From assembly GCF_000018585.1 (NCBI RefSeq), contig NC_009976.1, positions 553,982 through 617,981 of the forward strand: a DNA stretch of 64,000 bases, read 5' to 3'. This DNA is from Prochlorococcus marinus str. MIT 9211. GTDB taxonomy: Bacteria > Cyanobacteriota > Cyanobacteriia > PCC-6307 > Cyanobiaceae. The notes beneath the pieces are model-generated. The model did not search any database and had not been told where the DNA came from. It saw only the letters and a list, made by a program, of their open reading frames with translations. Made by a program: the position numbers and the translations under genes. Positions 1 through 7,005 of the stretch are shown here, one piece after another; positions within the stretch are counted from its first letter, which is position 1, and the number at the start of each line of letters is the position of its first letter.

Positions 1-87
1 AGTTGTAAGCAATGCACTTACACCGAGTTTTATAAAGGCAAAGTCACAGGTGTCCAGAAAGTTTTTGACTTCTTGGGAAGCGGTTAG
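1..87 (+). CDS. C-terminal end of a PD-(D/E)XK-like nuclease (partial)
   Basis: Open frame from the window edge to a TAG, 28 residues. Its SCKQCTYTEFYK stretch resembles CCKNCAYSEQYAKA near the end of the nuclease-like protein at 325-1182, so it is probably a paralogous or related protein whose body lies upstream of the window. The two closely spaced cysteines match the C-terminal Cys pair of Cas4/RecB-type nucleases, but with only this tail visible the family call is inference. Confidence 0.5.
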   Translation, partial: SCKQCTYTEFYKGKVTGVQKVFDFLGSG

Positions 88-156
88 GAATGCTTTGGAA
101 GTGCTTAGGTTGTAAGTTCCTTTCTATCAATTTATAAGTTTTGGATTGGTAATTAA

Positions 157-321
157 ATGACTTTGAGTTCGCATAGGCAACACAAGATTTATATAGCAGC
201 GACTATGGGATATGGTCTTGGCTCAGAAGACCCTGAAGAAGTTGCTTATTACGAAAAGATCAAAGAAGAGATGAAAAAAGATAGAGAAATGGGAAACATG
301 GGGACAACAAGAACCGATTAA
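157..321 (+). CDS. hypothetical 54-aa protein
   Basis: ATG frame of 54 residues that sits 3 bases before the start of the PD-(D/E)XK protein, so the two are probably co-transcribed. Its C-terminal half is charged and probably helical (EEVAYYEKIKEEMKKDREM). No family recognised. The tight spacing to the next gene is the main support. Confidence 0.55.
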   Translation: MTLSSHRQHKIYIAATMGYGLGSEDPEEVAYYEKIKEEMKKDREMGNMGTTRTD

Positions 322-324
322 TAA

Positions 325-1182
325 ATGATTGACCTCAAACGCAACGGCAAGAAAGAACCTGTAAAAGCAACTGGAGTGCGTAGTAGAGAATCGTCTTCTT
401 ATACCCCTAATCAAACCGCAGATTTTAAAATTAGTAGAGGCCGCTTCTCTAACTTCCTTACGTGTAAAAGATGTTTTTATCTCGATCGAGTGAAGGGTCT
501 AGATCCTCCCGGAACACCTGGCTGGACACTTAATGAAACCACTGACCTACTACTTAAAAAAGAATTTGATGAGTGCCGAGAAACTCAGACACCACATCGT
601 TTATTTGCTGCTAATGGGTTAGGACATGTTGTTCCTTTTGATCATCCAGAAATTGAAAACTGGAGGAACTCTCTTCATCGTGGATTGATGCTTAGACACA
701 AAGGCACCAGCATTATTTTGACGGGAGGAGTCGACGATATATGGCAGGACACCAGAACCAAGCAGTTAATCGTGGTGGACTACAAATCTCAAGCAAAGAA
801 TGGTGTTGTTGATAAGCAAGACTATTTAGATGATCCATATCACGATGGATATAAGATTCAAATGGACTTCTATTCCTATCTGCTTTCAGGTATGGGGTTT
901 GATGTCCATCCAACGTCTTACTTCTTGGTCTGCAATGCCAAAAGAGATGACGATGGCTTCCATAAGACGATGAACTTTGACGAATATCTCGTTCCTTATA
1001 ACTGGAATAGTGATTGGATCGAAGAAAAAGTTGATGAGATGGTTGCTCTTATGAATCAGCATCAAATCCCTGAACCGAATGAGTGTTGTAAAAACTGTGC
1101 TTATTCTGAACAGTATGCAAAAGCAGTTCATCAAGCTGACAGTAAGCAAGGGGAGAATGTCCAAGGCTCATTCTTTTCTTGA
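325..1182 (+). CDS. PD-(D/E)XK nuclease-superfamily protein (RecB/Cas4-like)
   Basis: 285 residues. Visible superfamily motifs in order are GGVDDI (134-139), a VDYK element (151-154, the D-x-K of the active site) and a Q-x3-Y motif (about 179-183) on the following helix. Cysteines occur early (C47, C50) and in a CCKNC cluster near the C-terminus, the layout of the iron-sulfur-binding Cas4/AddB nucleases. Probably a DNA exonuclease or repair nuclease; no cas genes or CRISPR repeats are present in the window. The end of a similar protein precedes it at 1-87. The family call is fairly firm, the substrate unknown. Confidence 0.7.
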   Translation: MIDLKRNGKKEPVKATGVRSRESSSYTPNQTADFKISRGRFSNFLTCKRCFYLDRVKGLDPPGTPGWTLNETTDLLLKKEFDECRETQTPHRLFAANGLGHVVPFDHPEIENWRNSLHRGLMLRHKGTSIILTGGVDDIWQDTRTKQLIVVDYKSQAKNGVVDKQDYLDDPYHDGYKIQMDFYSYLLSGMGFDVHPTSYFLVCNAKRDDDGFHKTMNFDEYLVPYNWNSDWIEEKVDEMVALMNQHQIPEPNECCKNCAYSEQYAKAVHQADSKQGENVQGSFFS

Positions 1183-1308
1183 TTCAAGAGGTAACAGCAA
1201 ATAAAAAACCGCCCATTCAAGAGCGGCTTATTTATGCGATCGAGGATCGGCTATCAACCAACATCATTATTGCTTACGGGCCCTTTAAAGAGTTGAACGT
1301 GGGGTAAA

Positions 1309-1335
1309 GACAAGGGGCTACCACAGCCCCTTGTC
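1309..1335. terminator. strong hairpin, possible terminator
   Basis: Perfect 11-bp inverted repeat (gacaaggggct ... agccccttgtc) with a 5-base loop, between the convergent genes ending at 1182 (+) and 1378 (-). There is no clear T-tract on either side, so it may be a terminator without one or an RNA-stabilising element. A weaker hairpin at about 1207-1228 is followed by a T-run in the minus direction. Confidence 0.5.
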
Positions 1336-1377
1336 ATCTTGTCCTCAGTGATCCCTATCACCCAGAATTAGTAAGAT

Positions 1378-1659
1378 TTATGCTTTAACTGCTTCTTTCT
1401 CCGCTGGAGTCAGTGTTTTGAGTTCTTCTTTTATTTCAGTTTCACGTTCATCAAGGATTTTGATACGTGATTGATAGTTGGCCTCAAGACGCTTGCGTGA
1501 TTCAGTGAGGTTGTCCAGCTCCTCTTGATGCTGTCTTTTCTTAAGTTCCTCTAGTTGACTATCAGAGACGACATAAACAGTTCGATGAGGAGCAAGGAAA
1601 GAATCAGAAAAGAAGCTGTCAAAGAGTGACGTATACATGGTGGCCTTTGCGAAGTACAT
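1378..1659 (-). CDS. coiled-coil hypothetical protein, paralog of 15052-15309
   Basis: Small charged helical protein with the core RTVYVVSDSQLEELKK followed by a Lys/Glu-rich predicted coiled coil (ESRKRLEANYQSRIKIL). It shares DSFF, R-T-V/I-YVVSDSQLEELK and YQSRIKIL with the protein at 15052. I start at the ATG at 1659 because both paralogs have an ATG exactly 7 codons before a second conserved Met-Tyr (here at 1638); a longer frame runs to 1689. Upstream lies an inverted repeat shared with the paralog. Function unknown. Confidence 0.65.
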   Translation of the reverse strand: MYFAKATMYTSLFDSFFSDSFLAPHRTVYVVSDSQLEELKKRQHQEELDNLTESRKRLEANYQSRIKILDERETEIKEELKTLTPAEKEAVKA

Positions 1660-2001
1660 AACTACTTTGCACCGATTTGTTCGAATCAAGAAGGATGTAA
1701 ACCGAAGATTCCTATTCGGTCTCTACTACTTAGATCGGTTGCTACTACTATAATGTTGGGTTTGCCGAAAGTAGAAGTGCCAGTTATCTAGACCACCGGC
1801 ATTGCTCTGTATAACCTTGATAGATTTGTGCAAATCCTTTCAAGACGTTTTGAAGTTACTAACAACATCCCTAGCAACTTAAACAAAGGGTCAGGTTCAA
1901 ACTTATCTGCAATCCTTTACGGCAACTTCAATTATCTTTTGATCGGAATGTGAGGTGGACTTGAAATTCTTGTCGATCCTTAAAAGGACTTAATATGCCT
2001 T
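1660..2001. other. intergenic region
   Basis: Apart from the operator-like repeat at 1701-1740 I see no gene here. It presumably holds the promoter of the minus-strand coiled-coil gene and that of the plus-strand microprotein cluster beginning at 2002. Confidence 0.5.
1701..1740 (-). promoter_or_regulatory. putative operator with three half-sites
   Basis: Contains accgaa-N8-ttcggt (1701-1720) and a third cggtt half-site at 1736-1740. The same arrangement, with the same spacing to the start codon, precedes the paralogous gene at 15052-15309. This suggests a binding site for a dimeric regulator; the regulator is unknown. Confidence 0.5.
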
Positions 2002-2094
2002 ATGGATACCCTTTTCCCAATGTTGTTGCTAGTTGGTTCAACCATTTACTTGGTTTGGATATTCCAAAAGTTTTTCAAGAAGAAAGATTCATAG
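2002..2094 (+). CDS. 30-aa single-pass membrane microprotein
   Basis: ATG frame of 30 residues: a hydrophobic stretch (LLLVGSTIYLVWIF) followed by a basic tail QKFFKKKDS. The pattern YLxWxFxxFF is shared with the microprotein at 2484-2609 and with the interrupted copy at 18443, suggesting one family. It is too short for a database-level call by eye; support is the membrane-plus-basic-tail pattern and the family resemblance. Confidence 0.45.
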   Translation: MDTLFPMLLLVGSTIYLVWIFQKFFKKKDS

Positions 2095-2169
2095 CTTTTA
2101 AAACTGACTTAAGTGTTTCCCTTTGACAGGTCAAGTATGAGATAGTCAATACTCTTATAGAAAATTTTC

Positions 2170-2469
2170 ATGTCTAAGGGGTATTGGATCGTTACAACAA
2201 CAGTCACTAATCCAGAAGGGTTTGGGGAATATGTACAAGGCTTTACTACCTGGATTCAATCAATTGGTGGGAAGGTTGCTGCTAAAGATCTAGATGCAAA
2301 AACAGTTGAAGGTAAAGGCGGTCACCTTGCTGTGATTATTGAATTTCCATCTAAAGAAGTAGCTTCAGAGGCTTACAATAGAGCTGACTATCAAGAGTTA
2401 AGTAAATTACGCTGGGCTAACTCTAGTGAAACCAATATCACGATTATGAATGGCTCAGTAACTCACTAA
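2170..2469 (+). CDS. DUF1330-like protein
   Basis: 99 residues that fit the small alpha/beta-barrel DUF1330 family: K-GYWI near the start, then a central G-HLAVIIEFPSKEVASEAY and YQELSKLR. Members are dimeric ferredoxin-like folds of unknown function. A paralog lies at 19762-20106 with GYWINTATVVNPE and NFAVICEFPS at equivalent places. It starts a plus-strand run of closely packed small genes (2170-3030). Confidence 0.7.
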   Translation: MSKGYWIVTTTVTNPEGFGEYVQGFTTWIQSIGGKVAAKDLDAKTVEGKGGHLAVIIEFPSKEVASEAYNRADYQELSKLRWANSSETNITIMNGSVTH

Positions 2470-2483
2470 AAGTAAAGGCGACA

Positions 2484-2609
2484 ATGATGGGTGAGATGCC
2501 AACAGTAGAAGCAGCAAATAGAGCAGTTGGAACTATTGGACTGTTTTTGTTCATTGGAACCTCTGCCTATTTGGCTTGGCAGTTCAAAAGATTTTTTGGA
2601 AATAAATAA
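2484..2609 (+). CDS. 41-aa membrane microprotein (MPTVEAANR family)
   Basis: Frame of up to 41 residues. The start may be 2484, 2487 or 2496; the last gives MPTVEAANRAVGTIG, which matches the start of the interrupted copy at 18443. One membrane helix (IGLFLFIGTSAYLAW) is followed by QFKRFFGNK. Its stop overlaps the ATG of the next gene (TAATG), implying translational coupling. Function unknown. Confidence 0.6.
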   Translation: MMGEMPTVEAANRAVGTIGLFLFIGTSAYLAWQFKRFFGNK

Positions 2610-2812
2610 TGCAAAAACTGCTAATCACTCTCGGGCTTGGAATTGCCGCTATAGGTGTTCTCTACCCTTATTTAAGGAAATTAGGTTTAGGACAACTGCC
2701 AGGCGACATAATTCTGAAGGGAGAAAACTCAACTTTTTACTTCCCAATAGTAAGTTGCATTGCTATTAGTTTGCTTGTTTCGGTTCTCTTTAACTTGTTC
2801 CGGTCCTCCTAA
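2609..2812 (+). CDS. DUF2905 family membrane protein
   Basis: 67 residues with the DUF2905 layout: N-terminal membrane helix (LLITLGLGIAAIGVLYP), the motif LGLGQLPGDI, a short beta segment (NSTFYFP) and a C-terminal membrane helix (CIAISLLVSVLFNLF). Start and stop both overlap neighbouring genes (TAATG at each junction), so it is in a coupled chain. Role of the family is unknown. Confidence 0.8.
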   Translation: MQKLLITLGLGIAAIGVLYPYLRKLGLGQLPGDIILKGENSTFYFPIVSCIAISLLVSVLFNLFRSS

Positions 2813-2904
2813 TGCCCCTAAACAAACCTATCCCTGATTCTGTTATTAGTTTCTGGAAGAAGTTCTTTAAAGATCTCAAGGCGAGATTTCGAAGATCAGG
2901 CTAA
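2812..2904 (+). CDS. 30-aa basic microprotein
   Basis: Frame starting in the stop codon of the DUF2905 gene (TAATG). Mostly basic and amphipathic (SFWKKFFKDLKARFRRSG). Resembles the basic tails of the upstream microproteins. The coupling is the main evidence that it is translated. Confidence 0.45.
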   Translation: MPLNKPIPDSVISFWKKFFKDLKARFRRSG

Positions 2905-2919
2905 GGCTGTTTTTAAGAA

Positions 2920-3030
2920 ATGTTCAAACTCCTACATCAGCTTTATCCTCCTTGGCATATCGCTCTTGATGCTCTTCTTTTAACAGGAGAAATTTCTTAT
3001 TTCTTTTATAAACGCAAGAGTTCTTCCTAG
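2920..3030 (+). CDS. 36-aa microprotein
   Basis: ATG frame 15 bases after the previous stop: a moderately hydrophobic segment (LYPPWHIALDALLLTGEISY) with a KRKSSS tail. Probably the last member of the coupled run. No family recognised. Confidence 0.4.
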   Translation: MFKLLHQLYPPWHIALDALLLTGEISYFFYKRKSSS

Positions 3031-3184
3031 AGCTTTCTCTGTAAAACATATCTACCTCCTATAAATATATTCCAAGCCTTCATGATCTCTCTATGACTTT
3101 AAGAAGGCATCTATCTTCTGATTGTCGACAACAAAGGTCTTTCTTCCCTCAAAAGGAAGCCTGCTGCTGGCCTTACTTTCTTCC

Positions 3185-3742
3185 TTAATTTGTCCAAGGA
3201 CAAGGATCAGCATACCTTTTATAAATGGTGGCATGGCCTTTGGTAATCATCAATTGCTGGACATTGATTCCAGTTATTGATAACTCAGCAACAGTTCGGT
3301 TGTAACGGTCCTTGGTAATTCTGCGAATTTCCACTTCATTTCCAGCGACTAGGTCATTTAAAAAATCTCTTGCAATCTTCGCAGCCTCTGGATTTGCCCT
3401 GCTGCCTCGAAGCTCTGGTGTATCTATACAAGCAAGTCTGATCTTCTCCCCTTCAGTAGTTGTGCAAGTATCACCGTCATAGCAACTGGCAATAGTCACC
3501 ACTCCTTTCTTCGATTGGCTTTGCGAAGGAGTTACTTCAATCTTCATTATCGAATTACTACTTTCTCCCTGAGAAGAACTGCTCCGATGACAGTGGCCGT
3601 TACCTGTCTCACGATTGTCATGACAACCCTGAGTGTTGAGGCCACCACCATGAGAAATCGCCTCTGAAGCGTCTATAGCACTAGCGAGGGCGATGCCAGC
3701 AAGCCAGGTAGGAATTAAAAGGAAGAATTTCTTATTTCTCAT
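3185..3742 (-). CDS. secreted staphylococcal-nuclease-like (thermonuclease) protein
   Basis: 185 residues. An N-terminal signal peptide (FFLLIPTWLAGIALASA) is followed by a His/Cys motif, HGGGLNTQGCH...GHCH (31-52), found before nuclease domains in several bacteria and probably metal-binding. The SNase domain covers about 80-180 with YDGDT (88-92), KIRLACIDTPE (100-110) and KDRYNRTVAEL (144-154), carrying the expected catalytic Asp, Arg and Glu. It should degrade extracellular or periplasmic nucleic acid, perhaps for phosphorus or nucleotide scavenging (inference). Confidence 0.85.
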   Translation of the reverse strand: MRNKKFFLLIPTWLAGIALASAIDASEAISHGGGLNTQGCHDNRETGNGHCHRSSSSQGESSNSIMKIEVTPSQSQSKKGVVTIASCYDGDTCTTTEGEKIRLACIDTPELRGSRANPEAAKIARDFLNDLVAGNEVEIRRITKDRYNRTVAELSITGINVQQLMITKGHATIYKRYADPCPWTN

Positions 3743-3796
3743 TTGCCTTTAACGAATTTTTAGCATCTTTTGGATTAGGTGCTTGAAATAATGAAG

Positions 3797-4024
3797 TCAA
3801 AGATTTCGCTTGTACTTCAAGCAATATGACTTTGCTCGAAAATGATATTGTTCTTGGCCTATACCCTGGAAGCTTAAGTTCAATAGCTTCATTGCTTCTT
3901 TCCCACTAATTTCCTTTATGGAAAGGCGAGCACAAGTATCTCTAACCTTAAAGTCCTTATCACTGGCTTGAGCAACCATCGGTAATAAAAGTCCAAGGAT
4001 CAGGGGAAGTAATAAGCGCTTCAT
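3797..4024 (-). CDS. small exported hypothetical protein
   Basis: 75 residues from the ATG at 4024, which opens directly on a signal peptide (KRLLLPLILGLLLPMVAQAS). A longer frame goes to 4066 but would bury that signal. The mature part has two cysteines (RDTCARLS and SYCLKYK) that may pair in the periplasm. It lies 54 bases downstream of the secreted nuclease start on the same strand. Function unknown. Confidence 0.6.
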   Translation of the reverse strand: MKRLLLPLILGLLLPMVAQASDKDFKVRDTCARLSIKEISGKEAMKLLNLSFQGIGQEQYHFRAKSYCLKYKRNL

Positions 4025-4196
4025 TTGCTCATAATACTTTTGGGGAACAGACAATTTTTGAATCAATGAACGGTCGTTTTGGATGGGCGGCTGTTGTATT
4101 TGCCTTTATTTTTAGACCAAAATGAGATGGCTTTAAACCACTTAAAAAAGTAGATAAGTCATTAAAATTTTAAATATTTTTTAAATTCTGATTCTA

Positions 4197-4328
4197 ATGG
4201 ATAGAGGCGCAAGGAACTTTGATGATGAATCCTATGACGAGGTGGAAGAAAGATTAGGAGAAGAGAATGCAGGCCAAGAAGATCGTGCTTATTTCCCTAT
4301 AGAAGAATCCACACCCCCTCACTATTGA
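4197..4328 (+). CDS. 43-aa acidic hypothetical protein
   Basis: ATG frame, strongly acidic and without hydrophobic segments (DDESYDEVEERLGEE). No family recognised, no clear ribosome site, and AT-rich upstream DNA. Support is limited to the open frame and composition. Confidence 0.35.
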   Translation: MDRGARNFDDESYDEVEERLGEENAGQEDRAYFPIEESTPPHY

Positions 4329-4356
4329 TTTGCTTTTGGGATGTTGATCTTTTCTA

Positions 4357-4599
4357 CTAAGTCTCAGTTGTGTTGCTATTAGAGAATGCATCTTCAGGGA
4401 GTTGTTGCCAACCGCTGACCCATTCGTCTTGATTTTTCAATTCAGCTATAGGAACTTTGATCCGAAGCTCTTTTTGTAGGACAGGGCATAGCTCTATCCA
4501 TCGTTCAGATCCCTTTCCGCCAAATTGCTTCGCTTCAAAGTGGCGATAGCCTTTACGCTTTCTTGTTGAAGTCCAAGTTTTGTTAGGAGGCCATCTCAT
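4357..4599 (-). CDS. hypothetical 80-aa protein
   Basis: Trp- and Arg-rich N-terminus (MRWPPNKTWTSTRKRKGYRH) then a region with W-IELCPVLQKELRIKVP. Its ATG overlaps the stop of the small membrane protein at 4596-4760 (ATGA), so the two form a coupled pair. Resembles the uncharacterised small proteins typical of Prochlorococcus; no domain recognised. Confidence 0.6.
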   Translation of the reverse strand: MRWPPNKTWTSTRKRKGYRHFEAKQFGGKGSERWIELCPVLQKELRIKVPIAELKNQDEWVSGWQQLPEDAFSNSNTTET

Positions 4600-4760
4600 C
4601 TATTCCCCGAGTCATCGGTCTTACCCTTTCTAATTAATGGGTTCTTTGGAAAAAAGTAAGTGACTAAACGGCCAGAATAATAACTTCCTAGCAAGATGAA
4701 CCCACCACCTAAACCCCATAGAAGATTTGCTTGTGGTGATGTGGCAAGTAATGGAGTCAT
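4596..4760 (-). CDS. 54-aa membrane microprotein
   Basis: ATG frame with one membrane segment (ANLLWGLGGGFILLGSYYSG) and a basic C-terminus. It ends in an ATGA overlap with the next minus-strand gene, strong evidence for translation of both. Function unknown. Confidence 0.6.
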   Translation of the reverse strand: MTPLLATSPQANLLWGLGGGFILLGSYYSGRLVTYFFPKNPLIRKGKTDDSGNR

Positions 4761-5063
4761 TTACCTATAATAGTTTTTATTGATAGATGGTTTTCGGATT
4801 AATCAAAGGTCATTTTGAATGGGTACCTTTGTGAATTGTTGTTGGAATAGGCCTCTAATTACTTGGATCTATTGTTGGTTTGTTTTAGTTCATTTAATTA
4901 AATCACTAATTTAGACTCCATAGAAGAGCATGGGGTATAGAAAGATCGTACATAATCATTTGTGGGAATGAAAAATTAACTTCAGCTCATTACTAAAGAA
5001 CAAATGAAGGAAGTGGTAAGTACCAAATAATGCTTTTGGAGAACTAGGTCTTAGATTCAGACT
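4761..5063. other. intergenic region
   Basis: AT-rich. The only open frame of note is a 31-residue Trp/Cys-rich hydrophobic one at 4819-4914 (+), which I do not call. Otherwise I see nothing. Confidence 0.4.
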
Positions 5064-5216
5064 TTAAAAGTACTCTCCTTTGAGAAACCTTTCCATACAT
5101 ATGGTTTGACAATCACTAAGGCTTTCATCAACCGAACAAAAAGACGTGCATTCAAAGTAATCATCTATAGCTTCTCTCTCTTGTGCAGAAGTGATCTTAT
5201 CAACAGTATTTTCCAT
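5064..5216 (-). CDS. 50-aa four-cysteine microprotein
   Basis: ATG frame with four cysteines in the pattern C-x3-C-x8-C-x3-C (ECTSFC, then LSDCQTIC) after an acidic helix. Spacing suggests a twin CX3C hairpin, as in small disulfide or metal-binding proteins. No hydrophobic segment. Function unknown. Confidence 0.6.
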   Translation of the reverse strand: MENTVDKITSAQEREAIDDYFECTSFCSVDESLSDCQTICMERFLKGEYF

Positions 5217-5406
5217 AATTTTCTTTGCTTACTAATTACAGTGTATTTAATTAATGCATAAATGCCATCAGCATTACTTCCTAAAACTTTCCTTGGTTTT
5301 GGCGATGTTTTTCATTAGTCCTATTTGAGATAATTTGAGTTCGTAAGCCACCATCTTACGAAAAGCTTGACATTGATAATATTGACTCGCTTAAGGGAAA
5401 TGAAGT

Positions 5407-6798
5407 TTATTGACTTTTAAAATGGTAGTTACGGGAAAGTTTGAATACGGTTTTTGAAAGAAGTAAAAGAGCTATTAAATTAGGGATAGCCATTAATCCA
5501 TTTAAAGTATCTGCAACAGCCCAAACGATCCCTCTATCTCCTGCAACAGCGCCAATAACTACAACAGAGACCCAAACTAACCTAAAAGGAAGTATTGCTT
5601 TAGTCCCAAAAAGATATTCAGTGCAACGTTCTCCATATAGGCTCCACCCAAGAATAGTTGTGAATGCAAATAAAACTAGACCCACGAGAACAATCCATCC
5701 ACTACCAGCAATCCCACTATTAAATGCAGTAATTGAAAGATCAGCTCCAGATTCTCCTGTTTGATATGCACCAGTGGTGATGATTACTAGCGCAGTCATT
5801 GTACAAATAATTATGGTGTCAATAAAAGTTCCAAGCATTGCTATGGTTCCTTGTCTGACAGGATCATTGGTCTGAGCAGAGGCATGCGCAATTGGGGCGC
5901 TTCCTAGACCGGCTTCATTTGAAAAAATACCTCTTTTAAATCCCATTAGAATTACTTGAGTAAATGCTCCGCTAGCAGCAGCTTTGCCTGTAAAGGCATT
6001 TGAAAATATTGTTGAAAAGGCTGATGGGACTTCTGAAAAATTGCTAAGTATAATTATTAAACAAGCCAATACATATAAAAGTGCCATAGATGGAACTATG
6101 GCAGAAGCAGCTTTTGCTATACGTTTAACACCTCCAACGATGACAGAGAAAACAAGAATTCCCAGGACAACTCCGGTGAGTAGCTTTGGAATACCGGCTA
6201 ATGCAAGAGCACTTGAGACTTCAAAGCACTGAACCCCATTCCCAATACCAAACCCTGCCAACATGCCAAAAAGAGCAAATAATCCTCCTAACCAAGTCCA
6301 TCTACTACCTAGGCCATTTTTTATGTAATACATCGGACCACCTACGTGGTTCCCAAGAGAGTCAACTTCGCGATAGTGAACAGCTAAAACCCCTTCAGCA
6401 TATTTGGTGGCAATTCCAAAAATTGCTATTAACCACATCCAAAAAATTGCGCCTGGTCCGCCTATTGCAATTGCTGCAGCTACACCAGCAATATTTCCAG
6501 TTCCGATTGTCGCGGAAAGTGATGTCATTAAGGCTTGGAATGGACTTATTTCTCCTTCTTGTGTGTCTTTAGTAGAGCTATTAAGCAAAATCTTAAATCC
6601 ATAAGGAAGCCGCAGTAGAGGCATAAATCCGAGCCCCAACATAAGTACGATCCCAGTAATCGCAATAAGGCTCACTGTTGGCCAACCCCAAGCAAAGCCA
6701 TTTATAGGGCTGTTTATTAGCTCTATAGCATTTGAAATTGTTCCTTGCATTTGGGCAAAAGTATTTACTGAGAGACTCTGATCTGTCAGAACAAGCAC
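5407..6798 (-). CDS. sodium:alanine/glycine symporter (AGCS family)
   Basis: 463 residues, the usual family length, with about 10-11 membrane segments. The family signature is clear: LMTSLSATIGTGNIAGVAAA followed by GGPGAIFWMW (about 90-120), then GGPMYYIKNGLG and GIFSNEAGLGSAPIAHA. It imports alanine or glycine with sodium into the cytoplasm. The 6798 start is GTG; an internal ATG at 6750 gives a more typical N-terminus (MQGTISNAIELINSP). No riboswitch seen upstream. Confidence 0.9.
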   Translation of the reverse strand: MLVLTDQSLSVNTFAQMQGTISNAIELINSPINGFAWGWPTVSLIAITGIVLMLGLGFMPLLRLPYGFKILLNSSTKDTQEGEISPFQALMTSLSATIGTGNIAGVAAAIAIGGPGAIFWMWLIAIFGIATKYAEGVLAVHYREVDSLGNHVGGPMYYIKNGLGSRWTWLGGLFALFGMLAGFGIGNGVQCFEVSSALALAGIPKLLTGVVLGILVFSVIVGGVKRIAKAASAIVPSMALLYVLACLIIILSNFSEVPSAFSTIFSNAFTGKAAASGAFTQVILMGFKRGIFSNEAGLGSAPIAHASAQTNDPVRQGTIAMLGTFIDTIIICTMTALVIITTGAYQTGESGADLSITAFNSGIAGSGWIVLVGLVLFAFTTILGWSLYGERCTEYLFGTKAILPFRLVWVSVVVIGAVAGDRGIVWAVADTLNGLMAIPNLIALLLLSKTVFKLSRNYHFKSQ

Positions 6799-7005
6799 TT
6801 GGCATTTAATAAACTGTTCATGATGGTGTCATATGGTTGCTTGGGGTGCAAGAAGATAAGGGAATTATTATTAGTTTTAGCTAAGTACTATGAAATTCTT
6901 AGGCCGAACTTTCTAATTTGTCGTTCCTTATCAAATAGTTCTGAGAATCTATTCTTTCGTGAAAAAAATGTTCGACTAGTTTTCAATGTTGCTTTTGCTG
7001 CCTTC

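Noticed and set aside
325-3030. Prophage remnant
   Set aside because: A nuclease of possible phage type is present, but no integrase, structural or packaging genes occur.
4819-4914. 31-residue hydrophobic Trp/Cys-rich frame
   Set aside because: No ribosome site, partner or paralog; could be chance.
5441-6604. Several plus-strand frames opposite the symporter
   Set aside because: Antisense shadows of a strong membrane-protein gene.
6799-7005. Glycine or glutamine riboswitch before the alanine symporter
   Set aside because: No recognisable conserved core; the region is AT-rich and unstructured to the eye.
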